8,674 bases of DNA from an uncultured Acidaminococcus sp. (GCA_900314165.1 OMUE01000124.1:1-8674), one strand, 5' to 3'. Positions 1 to 7,133 are shown, counted from the stretch's first letter. Program-made: numbers and translations. Notes: a model not told the origin generated them from the letters alone.

Positions 1-892
1 AAGAGATACCCATGGCAGCAGCTGCTTTCGGAATCAGGCTCGTAGCCGTCATGCCAGGCACCGTATTCACTTCCAGGGAAATGCAGTCCCCATTGTCGGC
101 CAGCATCAGGTCCACCCGGGCTACGCCCTGGCAGCCCAGAGCGTTATAGGCATCCACTGCCACCTTCTGCAGTTTTTTCGTAGTCGCTTCATCAAAAGGA
201 GCCGGACAGGTATAGGTCGTAGCGCCCTTGGTGTATTTATTATGGTAATCATAGTAGGAAGTATGGGGTTCGATGAGTACCAGAGGCATAGGCACAGCCT
301 CTCCGTTCTCATCCTGCATGACACCGCCGGCTACTTCCTTGCCTTTGAAATATGCTTCTACCAGCACTCTGTCCCCATAGGAGAAGGATTCTTTCAGAGC
401 AGCATCCAGTTCATCTTCGGATTTTACGATGGTTACGCCGATGCTGGAACCCTGGGCTGCCGGTTTTACCACACAGGGGATGCCCAGTTCTTTCAGGATC
501 ATAGCTTTAGGATCCGCATCTTTCTTCTTGTCCACATACAGGCACTTAGGCGTAGGAACATGGCAGTTCTGATACAGATGCTTCGTATAGAATTTGTCCA
601 TGCCTAATGCGCTGGCCAGCACGCCGGACCCCGTATAAGGAATACCCATCATTTCCAGCACGCCCTGGAGCCGGCCATCTTCGCCATACAGGCCGTGGAT
701 GGCATTGAACACAACCTCAGCGCCACATTCCTTCAGCTGATCTACGATATGCTGAGGATCCAGGTCCACGGCTACTGCATTGTAGCCTTTTTCCTTCAGA
801 GCTGCCAGGATGGCATTACCAGTATTGAGAGAAACTTCCCGTTCTTTAGACGGGCCACCCATAACTACTGCAATTTTTTTAGTCTTGTCCAT
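1..892 (-). CDS. ddl: D-alanine--D-alanine ligase, 3' end cut off by the window edge
   Basis: Cytoplasmic ATP-grasp enzyme that joins two D-Ala to make the dipeptide used by MurF. 297 codons are visible without a stop; by comparison with E. coli DdlB (306 aa) only about 10-20 residues are missing. The N-terminal GGPSKEREVSL holds Glu17, equivalent to E. coli Glu15, and AIHG and YTGSG follow. The ATP lid has VKPAAQGSSIG (142-152). The omega-loop YDYHNKY (214-220) keeps Lys219 and Tyr220, equivalent to E. coli Lys215 and Tyr216. Arg259, Asp261, Glu274, Asn276 and the EVNTVPGMT segment form the metal and substrate site. The retained Tyr220 indicates D-Ala-D-Ala rather than D-Ala-D-Lac synthesis. 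The ATG at 892-890 is preceded by GGAGG with 7-base spacing and overlaps the murC end by 14 bases. The family assignment is firm; which of the possible ddl paralogues this is cannot be told. Confidence 0.96.
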   Translation of the reverse strand, partial: MDKTKKIAVVMGGPSKEREVSLNTGNAILAALKEKGYNAVAVDLDPQHIVDQLKECGAEVVFNAIHGLYGEDGRLQGVLEMMGIPYTGSGVLASALGMDKFYTKHLYQNCHVPTPKCLYVDKKKDADPKAMILKELGIPCVVKPAAQGSSIGVTIVKSEDELDAALKESFSYGDRVLVEAYFKGKEVAGGVMQDENGEAVPMPLVLIEPHTSYYDYHNKYTKGATTYTCPAPFDEATTKKLQKVAVDAYNALGCQGVARVDLMLADNGDCISLEVNTVPGMTATSLIPKAAAAMGIS

Positions 893-2279
893 AAGATTGC
901 CTCCGTTCTAACGCCTTGACAAGGCGTTCCCCCATTTTATAGATATCTCCGGCACCGATGGTCATAACCATATCACCGGACTGTACGTGGTTTTCCAGAT
1001 ATTGTTCTATCGCATCCTGACCTGCCATGTACTGCACATTCTGGCCGGTAGTAGCTGTGATTTTTTCAGCCAGCATAGCGCCGTTGACGCCTGGAATAGG
1101 ATCCTCACTGGCAGCATAGATATCCGTTACCACCAGTTCGTCAGCGTCTTTGAAAGCTACTGCAAATTCATCCAAAAGGATCTGGGTCCGGGTATACCGG
1201 TGAGGCTGGAATACGCAGATCAGCCGTTCCGGCCGGGTCTGACGGGCTGCCTTCAGCGTCACTTCGATTTCCGTAGGATGGTGGGCATAATCGTCCACAA
1301 CCCAGACTCCATTGACTTTGCCCTTCGTTTCAAACCGGCGTTTTGCCCCGGTAAACTTTTCCAGGGATGCCAGGATGGTATCCATAGGAATGCCCAGTTC
1401 CCGGGCAGCCGCAATGGCACCCAGAGAGTTCAACACGTTGTGACGGCCAGGGACAATAAGATGGCCTCTGCCAATCACATCCCCATGATACACTACGTCG
1501 TAATGAGTACCGTCCGCATTATACGTAATGTTCTTAGCCTGATAGTCAGCATCCGTACTGTCGATGCCGTAGGAAATCACGGTCTTGCTGGTGGTTTCAC
1601 CGATTTGGCGTGCCTTAGCATTATCGTAGCACAGCACAGCCCGGCCTTCGTCCTTGATCTGATCTATGAACTGGGCAAAAGCCTTCTGGATGTTTTCTTC
1701 CGTACCGTAATGATCCAGGTGGTCATTTTCGATATTCGTCACCACAGCGATATAGGGATGGAACTTCAGGAAAGAACCGTCACTTTCATCCGCTTCGGCT
1801 ACTACGTAGTCGCTGCTGCCGTTCACGGCGTTCGTACCCAGGTTGTTCACGATGCCTCCTACCACCACAGTGGGGTCAATACCGGCATCCACCGTAATGC
1901 AGCTGAGCATGGAGCTGGTAGTAGTCTTGCCGTGAGCCCCTGCTACGGCAATGCCCTTGTGCTTGTTCATGAGATAAGCCAGCACATCACTTCTGTGAAT
2001 GACGGGCACCTGACGCCGCTGGGCTTCTACCAGTTCCGGATTATCCGGATGGATGGCCGTAGAGACGACGATCACTTCAGCCCGTTCGATCTGGCAGGCT
2101 GCGTGGCCGATGAACACCAGAGCCCCTTCTTTGGCCAGTGCCGTAGCCATGTAACCCGGTTTTGCATCAGAACCGGATACATGATACCCTCTTTTGATCA
2201 TGACATAAGCCAGAGCACTCATGCCGGCCCCGCCGATACCTATAAAGTGTATATTTTTGATTTTATCCAGGTCCACCAC
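879..2279 (-). CDS. murC: UDP-N-acetylmuramate--L-alanine ligase MurC
   Basis: First of the four Mur ligases: the cytoplasmic, ATP-dependent addition of L-Ala to UDP-MurNAc. 466 aa, normal for MurC. The N-terminal Rossmann domain begins HFIGIGGAGMSALA (11-24), the MurC glycine-rich UDP-binding signature. The ATP-binding P-loop is AGAHGKTTT (113-121, Lys118). EADESDGSF (162-170) and TNIENDHLDHYG (181-192) are central-domain motifs. GRHNVLNSLGA (278-288) follows, and the C-terminal domain has DDYAHHPTE (329-337) and FQPHRYTRT (357-365), all typical of MurC and distinguishing it from MurD, MurE and MurF. The start is a GTG at 2279-2277 with GGGAGG 8 bases upstream; a second GTG directly follows at 2276 but is further from the ribosome site. 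The first base of the GTG is the last base of the murG TAG stop. The MurC tail overlaps the ddl start. Confidence 0.97.
   Translation of the reverse strand: MVDLDKIKNIHFIGIGGAGMSALAYVMIKRGYHVSGSDAKPGYMATALAKEGALVFIGHAACQIERAEVIVVSTAIHPDNPELVEAQRRQVPVIHRSDVLAYLMNKHKGIAVAGAHGKTTTSSMLSCITVDAGIDPTVVVGGIVNNLGTNAVNGSSDYVVAEADESDGSFLKFHPYIAVVTNIENDHLDHYGTEENIQKAFAQFIDQIKDEGRAVLCYDNAKARQIGETTSKTVISYGIDSTDADYQAKNITYNADGTHYDVVYHGDVIGRGHLIVPGRHNVLNSLGAIAAARELGIPMDTILASLEKFTGAKRRFETKGKVNGVWVVDDYAHHPTEIEVTLKAARQTRPERLICVFQPHRYTRTQILLDEFAVAFKDADELVVTDIYAASEDPIPGVNGAMLAEKITATTGQNVQYMAGQDAIEQYLENHVQSGDMVMTIGAGDIYKMGERLVKALERRQSYGQD
900..904 (-). promoter_or_regulatory. Ribosome binding site of ddl inside murC
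   Basis: GGAGG, 7 bases before the ddl ATG at 892, read in murC as the Arg-Arg codons near its C-terminus. An inverted repeat (910-928) lies 5 bases upstream. Confidence 0.8.
910..928 (-). repeat. 8-bp perfect inverted repeat just upstream of the ddl ribosome site
   Basis: On the minus strand AACGCCTT (928-921), loop GTC (920-918) and AAGGCGTT (917-910) can fold into an 8-bp stem. It lies in the murC codons for Glu-Arg-Leu-Val-Lys-Ala-Leu and ends 5 bases before the ddl GGAGG. No T-run follows, so it is not a terminator. It might influence ddl translation or transcript processing, but one such repeat in a window of this size is not improbable by chance. Confidence 0.35.
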
Positions 2280-3397
2280 TACGCGTTCCTCCCATCTTGT
2301 TCTACCAAGTCCAGTGCCCCACGGGCAATGGTATCCGCCGCCTCAGGCATACTGGCCTTTATGGCGCTGCGGTGCATCATTTCCAGCATATCCGGATCTT
2401 TCAACAGCTGCCGGATTTCTCCCAACAGCCAGTCCCCTGTCAAATCCTTGTCCAAGCAAACTTTCGCCGCTCCCTGGGCTGCCAGGGCACGGGCGTTATA
2501 TTCCTGATGGTTGGCCGTGGCATAGGGATAAGGGATCAGGATGGAGGGAATACCCTTTACCATGAGTTCTGCCAGGCCGATGGCCCCTGCCCGGGATACA
2601 GCCAGATCGGCTGCCGCCAGAGCCTGGGGCATATCATGGAGATAGGGCACTACATGCAGGTTGTCCGCCTTCAGCACCTCTTCCCCAAGAGCTGCCACAT
2701 GGGCTTCATAGCCTACTGTACCTGTAGCGTGCAGGATCTGGATTTGGGAATTTCCAGCCAGCGCCTTCTCCACGGCGATCATACTGGTATTGATGGTCCG
2801 AGCTCCCCGGGAACCGCCGAACACCAGCAGGGTCTTTTTCAAGGGATCCAGGTGGAATTTCTTAATGCCATCCTGCCGTTCTGCTTCCAGGATTTCCTGG
2901 CGTACCGGGTTCCCCGTAAAGACCTTTTCTGCATGGGAAGCAAAATACTTGCCCCCCTCTTTGTACCCCAGGAACACCTTATCCACAAACCGGGACAGGA
3001 TCTTATTCGTAACCCCGGGCATGGCATTCTGTTCCTGGATGCAGGTCGGTACCCGCTTCATAGCCGCCCAGAACAGGATGGGCCCGCATACATAGCCGCC
3101 GGTGCCGATGACCAGATCCGGATTGATCCGGTTCAGCAGGCTGTAAGCATCCTTCATGCCCATGAGAAGCTTCAGGGCGCTTTTTACGGTGCCCAGGCCC
3201 AGATGGCGTTCAAAACCTGCTACTTCGATAAATTCCAGAGGGTAGCCATAGCGGGGGATGATGTCCTTTTCCAGGCCCTGCCGGGTGCCCACAAACGTGA
3301 TTTCCGCATCCGGTTCCGCGGCCTTGATAGCACTTGCAATGGTCAGTGCCGGATAGATGTGGCCCCCTGTACCGCCACCAGATAAGATGACCTTCAC
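2279..3397 (-). CDS. murG: Undecaprenyldiphospho-muramoylpentapeptide beta-N-acetylglucosaminyltransferase MurG
   Basis: GT28-family glycosyltransferase on the inner face of the cytoplasmic membrane; it transfers GlcNAc from UDP-GlcNAc to lipid I to make lipid II. 372 aa, close to the usual 355-370. The N-terminal lipid I half starts with the glycine loop GGGTGGH (7-13), followed by GTGGYVCGP (98-106) and QEQNAMPGVTNK (121-132). TGNPVR (161-166) leads to the C-terminal UDP-GlcNAc half, with FGGSRGAR (193-200), SRAGAIGLAEL (268-278) and the NHQEYNA segment (296-302). No signal peptide is visible; association with the membrane is peripheral in this family. The GTG start (3397-3395) overlaps the murD stop in a GTGA and has AGGAGG 7 bases upstream. 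In many bacteria ftsW sits just before murG; here murD does. Confidence 0.97.
   Translation of the reverse strand: MKVILSGGGTGGHIYPALTIASAIKAAEPDAEITFVGTRQGLEKDIIPRYGYPLEFIEVAGFERHLGLGTVKSALKLLMGMKDAYSLLNRINPDLVIGTGGYVCGPILFWAAMKRVPTCIQEQNAMPGVTNKILSRFVDKVFLGYKEGGKYFASHAEKVFTGNPVRQEILEAERQDGIKKFHLDPLKKTLLVFGGSRGARTINTSMIAVEKALAGNSQIQILHATGTVGYEAHVAALGEEVLKADNLHVVPYLHDMPQALAAADLAVSRAGAIGLAELMVKGIPSILIPYPYATANHQEYNARALAAQGAAKVCLDKDLTGDWLLGEIRQLLKDPDMLEMMHRSAIKASMPEAADTIARGALDLVEQDGRNA
2288..2293 (-). promoter_or_regulatory. Ribosome binding site of murC inside murG
   Basis: GGGAGG, 8 bases before the GTG at 2279 and 11 before the next GTG at 2276. The spacing favours the first GTG, which shares its G with the murG TAG stop. 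Confidence 0.75.
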
Positions 3398-4776
3398 TTT
3401 GCTTCCTCCTGTGCTTCCTTTTCCAAGGTCCGGACAATCTGTTTGAACACCCGTCCTCTTTGAGGGAAGTTATCGAACATATCGTAGGAAGAGCAGGCAG
3501 GGCTCAGCAGCACCACTTGGGGTGGCTGGGCAATGGACGCTGCCTTGCGCACAGCATCTTCAAAGCTGCCATCGCACATAATGATGTTCTGCACCCCTTG
3601 CTTGACCGCGGCTTCATAGAAACGCTGACGAGCTGCCCCCAAGAGGATTACGGCATCCGTCTGTTTCTTCACCATATCCATGAAGTCCGTCAGGTCCGTC
3701 ATTTTATCGTGGCCGCCGGCCAGCAGTACCACGTGGCCGTTCTTGAAGGCCTCAAGGGCCTTGACAGCAGAGTCCGTATTCGTAGCCTTGGAGTCGTTAT
3801 AATAGGGCACGCCTTTGATCGTGGTCACGTATTCCAGCCGGTGTTCCATCCCTTCGAATTCCCGCAGGACTTTTGCCATATTTTCCACGGTAACGCCGGC
3901 AAAATAGCCGCACAGGATAGCACCCAGAGCGTTCTGCTCATTGTGGGAGCCGAAAATCTTCATGTCGGACACCTTGCAGACCACCTGTTTTTTGCCGTCC
4001 ACGTCCAGGACGAAGCTGCCATCTTCGATATAGGCTCCCTCGTCCACTTTCTTCTTCGTGCTGAAGAACACCACCCGGGCAGGAGCTTTCGGTGCCAGGG
4101 CAGAACTGACAGGATCGTCGGCGTTCAGGATCAGCACATCCCCGTCCTTCTGATGAGCGAAGATGTTGGCTTTAGCAGCTACGTAATTTTCCATATTGCC
4201 GTGCCGTTCGAAATGATCCGGCGTAATATTCACAATGAGGGCAATGTTCACCCGCAGGCTCGTAACGCCCTCCAGTTGGAAGCTGGACAGTTCTGCTGCC
4301 ACGTAAGAGTCCTTATCCAGGCCTTCCAGTTCCTTGGACAGGGAACGACCGATATTCCCTGCTACCGTGCTCTTTACCGGCAGCGTAGCCAGCATGCGGC
4401 CTACCAGGGTTGTCGTGGTCGTCTTGCCGTTTGTCCCGGTAATGCCCACCCAGTGACCTTTATACAGGCGGCTGGCTTCTTCTGCTTCCCCGATGATTTC
4501 CAGATTCAGTTTCCGGGCTTTTGCAACGGTTTCCGTCGTAAAAGGAATGCCCGGAGAAATGATGAACAGCTTGCACTGCTTCAGATAAGGTTCCGGGTCC
4601 ACGCCACACACGTAGACACCGCCCTTTTTGGCGAATTCCCGTACCCAGTCAGGATCCAGGGCTTTGGCATCGTCGTTATATAAGATGACTTTGTGACCTT
4701 TGTCAGTGAGGACTTCGGATACGCCCTGTCCACTGATGCCGGCACCGTAGACAAATATAGGATTTTGTTCTGTCAT
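3394..4776 (-). CDS. murD: UDP-N-acetylmuramoylalanine--D-glutamate ligase MurD
   Basis: Second Mur ligase: adds D-Glu to UDP-MurNAc-L-Ala in the cytoplasm using ATP. 460 aa from the chosen start. The N-terminal Rossmann-like domain has VYGAGISGQG (9-18) and SPGIP (74-78). The P-loop is TGTNGKTTT (113-121, Lys118). NIG (141-143), ELSSFQLE (162-169) and NITPDHFERH (183-192) follow; Lys202 in AAKANIF lies where E. coli MurD has its carbamylated Lys198. The C-terminal domain shows YYNDSKATNTDS (326-337) and LSPACSSYDMFDNFPQRG (424-441), which are diagnostic for MurD. The reading frame could be extended to a TTG at 4794, but the ATG at 4776-4774 has GAGGGG 8 bases upstream, so it was preferred. 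Its last codons (EEAK) contain the murG ribosome site. It is the only gene here that does not overlap its upstream neighbour. Confidence 0.96.
   Translation of the reverse strand: MTEQNPIFVYGAGISGQGVSEVLTDKGHKVILYNDDAKALDPDWVREFAKKGGVYVCGVDPEPYLKQCKLFIISPGIPFTTETVAKARKLNLEIIGEAEEASRLYKGHWVGITGTNGKTTTTTLVGRMLATLPVKSTVAGNIGRSLSKELEGLDKDSYVAAELSSFQLEGVTSLRVNIALIVNITPDHFERHGNMENYVAAKANIFAHQKDGDVLILNADDPVSSALAPKAPARVVFFSTKKKVDEGAYIEDGSFVLDVDGKKQVVCKVSDMKIFGSHNEQNALGAILCGYFAGVTVENMAKVLREFEGMEHRLEYVTTIKGVPYYNDSKATNTDSAVKALEAFKNGHVVLLAGGHDKMTDLTDFMDMVKKQTDAVILLGAARQRFYEAAVKQGVQNIIMCDGSFEDAVRKAASIAQPPQVVLLSPACSSYDMFDNFPQRGRVFKQIVRTLEKEAQEEAK
3405..3410 (-). promoter_or_regulatory. Ribosome binding site of murG inside murD
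   Basis: AGGAGG, 7 bases before the GTG at 3397, encoded within the Gln-Glu-Glu codons near the MurD C-terminus. This strong site supports the non-ATG start, which overlaps the murD stop as GTGA. Confidence 0.8.
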
Positions 4777-4784
4777 GATTTGCG

Positions 4785-4790
4785 CCCCTC
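4785..4790 (-). promoter_or_regulatory. Ribosome binding site of murD in the mraY-murD gap
   Basis: GAGGGG, 8 bases before the ATG at 4776, in the only intergenic gap (18 bases, 4777-4794) among these genes. It lies downstream of the in-frame TTG at 4794 and so argues against that codon as the start. Confidence 0.75.
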
Positions 4791-4794
4791 TCAA

Positions 4795-5754
4795 TTAATG
4801 GCAAAGAAATAGCAGGACTCCCAATAGGGAGAACAAGCAGCTGGCCAGGAAGAACCGCTTCACCACTTTCACCTCAGGCCAACCGCCCAGTTCGAAATGA
4901 TGGTGTAACGGGCTCATGCGGAAGATCCGCTTTCCCCCGGTTGCTTTGAAATAGGTGACCTGCATGATGACGGACAGTGCTTCCAGCACGTAAATACCGC
5001 CGATAATGACCAGCAGCAGTTCCGTATGGGTCCCAATGGCAGCCGCCGCAACAGCGCCGCCCAGAGCCAGGGAGCCCGTGTCCCCCATAAAGACTTTCGC
5101 AGGATGGTGGTTGTACACCAGAAAGCCCAGGCAGCAACCCACAAGAGCCAGAGAGAACAGTCCTTCGCTGGGCAGCTGGCTATGGAAGCCAATATAGGCA
5201 AAGGCCAGCATGACCGGCACCGTAACGCTGGCTGCCAGCCCGTCCAGCCCGTCCGTCAAATTTACGGCATTCGTGGTCCCCACCAAAAGCAGCAGGATGA
5301 ATACATAGTACCCTGCTCCCAGGGACACGTTGGCGTTAATGAGAGGAATCCAGATGTTCGTGCTGTACACGGTAACATCGCCGGGATACAGCAGGTACAC
5401 CGCTGCCACAAGGATCTGAAGCAGCATCTTCTGTTTGGCCGTCAGTCCCAGATTTCTCTTGAAGAAGATTTTCAGGCCATCGTCGATAAAGCCGATAGCC
5501 CCATAGGCTACAAACAGCCACAAAGCCACGATAATTCGGGCATCCAGAGGTACCCAGATCAGTGTGGAAAGGATCATAGCGGCAATCATCATAAGGCCGC
5601 CCATGGTAGGCGTACCGCTTTTTTTCAGATGTTCCTTAGGCCCGCATTCCCGGATGCTCTGGCCAAAGTGCCATTTATGCAGCAAGGGCAGCAGAAACCG
5701 GCCAATAAGGACCGTCAGGGCAAAGGAGGTAACCAAAATGGCAATACTGCTCAT
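4795..5754 (-). CDS. mraY: Phospho-N-acetylmuramoyl-pentapeptide-transferase MraY
   Basis: Integral membrane enzyme that transfers phospho-MurNAc-pentapeptide from UDP to undecaprenyl phosphate, forming lipid I. 319 aa, near the length of B. subtilis MraY and shorter than the 360 aa of E. coli. About ten hydrophobic segments can be read, roughly at 3-23, 51-67, 74-89, 110-123, 145-160, 173-190, 199-213, 228-240, 246-263 and 301-317. Family motifs are SGTPTMGG (46-53), the Asp pair Asp91-Asp92 in FIDDGLK, NAVNLTDGLDGLA (162-174), FMGDTGS with Asp225, and PLHHHFELGGW (282-292). These match the Mg2+ and catalytic residues known for the family. The ATG at 5754-5752 overlaps the murF stop in ATGA and has AAGGAGG 6 bases upstream. 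The HHHFE motif separates it from WecA and related sugar-phosphate transferases. Confidence 0.97.
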   Translation of the reverse strand: MSSIAILVTSFALTVLIGRFLLPLLHKWHFGQSIRECGPKEHLKKSGTPTMGGLMMIAAMILSTLIWVPLDARIIVALWLFVAYGAIGFIDDGLKIFFKRNLGLTAKQKMLLQILVAAVYLLYPGDVTVYSTNIWIPLINANVSLGAGYYVFILLLLVGTTNAVNLTDGLDGLAASVTVPVMLAFAYIGFHSQLPSEGLFSLALVGCCLGFLVYNHHPAKVFMGDTGSLALGGAVAAAAIGTHTELLLVIIGGIYVLEALSVIMQVTYFKATGGKRIFRMSPLHHHFELGGWPEVKVVKRFFLASCLFSLLGVLLFLCH

Positions 5755-7133
5755 TGGGCGCCTCCTTCTTCAGGGAACACAAGAGGAATGATTTTTTCCA
5801 CAGCCATAGAATGGGATCCTTTGCACAGGATCACGTCTCCCGGCTCCATAATCTGTTTCAGCGCAGCGGCAGCTTCCGTGAGGTCTGCCACATAATGGAC
5901 GGTAACGCCGCCTTTTGCGGCTTCCTCGCAGATATATTTTGCTTCCGGACCGTAGGCAATAACGTGAGCCAGACCGCACTGGGCAGCCCATTGGCCTACT
6001 TCTCTATGGCCTTGTTCCGAAAAGCTCCCTAATTCCAGCATATCTGCCAGGACGCCGATGGCCCGGCCACGGCCCTGGTCCTTCACCACATCTCGCAGGG
6101 CTTCCAGGCCCACCTTCATGGAAGCAGGACTGGCATTATAGGCATCATTGATCACCGTATAATCCCCAAAATGCAGGATTTCCTGCCGCATACCCGTCAT
6201 TTGCAGATGCAACAGCCCATGGGCAATAGCTTCATCCGGCACACCGTACAGTTCCCCAACAGCAATGGCAGCCAAGGCATTCATGACATTATGCCTTCCC
6301 AAAGTAGGAAGCACCACGTCCTGGGTCTTGCTCGTCACCTTGCTGGTATACGTAAAATGGGTTTCCAGGCCCACTGCTTTGATAGCCCGGCCCCGTACAT
6401 CGCAGTCATGGTCGATGCCATAGGTCGTGACCGTAGCACCCGTCTTCATAGCCATAATACGGGCATCATCCCCATTCAGGATGGCATGGTTCTTGGCCGT
6501 AAAGTCTTCCAAAATCTCACTTTTGGCCTTCGCAATATTTTCCATGCTGCCCAAAAGCTCCAGATGGGTCTCCCCTACGTTCGTAATGACCGCCGCATCC
6601 GGATAGGCAATATGCTTCATGGGACGGATCTGGTTCAAACCCCGCATGCCCATTTCCACCACGGCCATTTCCGTATCCTCTTTAATAGTCAGCAGGGTCT
6701 TGGGCAGGCCGATTTCATTATTGAAGTTAGCCTGGGTCTTAATGACTCTGTATTTTTCTGCCAAGACACTGGCAATCATGTCCTTCGTGGAGGTTTTCCC
6801 GTTGGAGCCTGTAATGGCAATGACCGTCAGGCCTTTTTTCTCCAGGCGATACTGACTTGCAATCTTCTGATAGGCTGTCAGGGTGTTTTTCACCACCAGG
6901 CACTTGGCAGGATCCACGCCTTCCGGCACGTGGTCCACCACTGCTGCAGCCGCTCCTGCTGCCAGGGCTTTTGCCACAAAGGCATGGCCATCAAACCGTT
7001 CGCCCCGTAAGGCCACAAAAAGGGTTCCCGGCGTCAAAAGCCGGGAATCCGTCGTTACATCCGTAAAAACCAGGTCGTTTGCCAGGGTTGTTTCCACCGG
7101 CAGAGCCCGTTTTATTAAAGCTACATCAATCAT
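5751..7133 (-). CDS. murF: UDP-N-acetylmuramoyl-tripeptide--D-alanyl-D-alanine ligase MurF
   Basis: Last Mur ligase: adds the D-Ala-D-Ala dipeptide made by Ddl to the UDP-MurNAc-tripeptide. 460 aa from the chosen start. The N-terminal domain has TTDSRLLTPGTLFVAL (27-42) and ERFDGH (45-50), shared with MurE. The P-loop is TGSNGKTST (108-116, Lys113). NFNNEIGLP (136-144) is the MurF hallmark. EMGMRGLNQI (160-169), TNVGETHLELLGS (184-196) and the AKAKSEI lysine (204) follow, then GRHNVMNALAA (279-289) and NDAYNASPASM (329-339). The frame extends upstream to a Met at 7181, but the ATG at 7133-7131 has AAGGGG 7 bases upstream and begins like other MurF proteins, whereas the longer form would run 56 bases into murE. 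The chosen start still overlaps murE by 8 bases. A terminator-like hairpin lies in codons 28-39. Confidence 0.96.
   Translation of the reverse strand: MIDVALIKRALPVETTLANDLVFTDVTTDSRLLTPGTLFVALRGERFDGHAFVAKALAAGAAAAVVDHVPEGVDPAKCLVVKNTLTAYQKIASQYRLEKKGLTVIAITGSNGKTSTKDMIASVLAEKYRVIKTQANFNNEIGLPKTLLTIKEDTEMAVVEMGMRGLNQIRPMKHIAYPDAAVITNVGETHLELLGSMENIAKAKSEILEDFTAKNHAILNGDDARIMAMKTGATVTTYGIDHDCDVRGRAIKAVGLETHFTYTSKVTSKTQDVVLPTLGRHNVMNALAAIAVGELYGVPDEAIAHGLLHLQMTGMRQEILHFGDYTVINDAYNASPASMKVGLEALRDVVKDQGRGRAIGVLADMLELGSFSEQGHREVGQWAAQCGLAHVIAYGPEAKYICEEAAKGGVTVHYVADLTEAAAALKQIMEPGDVILCKGSHSMAVEKIIPLVFPEEGGAQ
5761..5767 (-). promoter_or_regulatory. Ribosome binding site of mraY inside murF
   Basis: AAGGAGG, 6 bases before the mraY ATG at 5754. 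It is part of the codons for the Glu-Gly-Gly near the MurF C-terminus; with the ATGA stop/start overlap this favours translational coupling. Confidence 0.8.
7017..7050 (-). other. Terminator-like hairpin inside the start of murF
   Basis: On the minus strand TTCCCGGC (7047-7040), a 7-base loop (7039-7033) and GCCGGGAA (7032-7025) make a perfect 8-bp GC-rich stem. Beyond one A-C mismatch, a further GG/CC pair (7050-7049 with 7023-7022) brings the structure right up to TTTTT (7021-7017). This is the shape of an intrinsic terminator, but within codons 28-39 of murF. The stem codes for part of the conserved DSR...PGTLF motif, so codon constraint may explain much of it. Translating ribosomes would normally keep it open. 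Confidence 0.35.

Noticed and set aside
2035..2050. Direct repeat TCCGGAT-TA-TCCGGAT in murC.
   Set aside because: Two copies of a 7-base word over conserved codons; too short to be a meaningful repeat.
987..2507. A 506-codon open frame on the plus strand opposite murC and part of murG.
   Set aside because: It starts at a GTG with no ribosome site and crosses two well-supported genes on the other strand. Its product is rich in His, Phe and Cys in no recognisable pattern. Codon choice in the real genes leaves this antisense phase free of stops.
2297..4683. Long plus-strand frames at 2297-3385 and 3460-4683, opposite murG and murD.
   Set aside because: They mirror murG and murD almost end to end, have no ribosome site or family motifs, and their composition is that of reverse-complement translation.
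4777..4794. TTG at 4794 as an alternative murD start.
   Set aside because: The GAGGGG site lies downstream of it and correctly spaced for the ATG at 4776.
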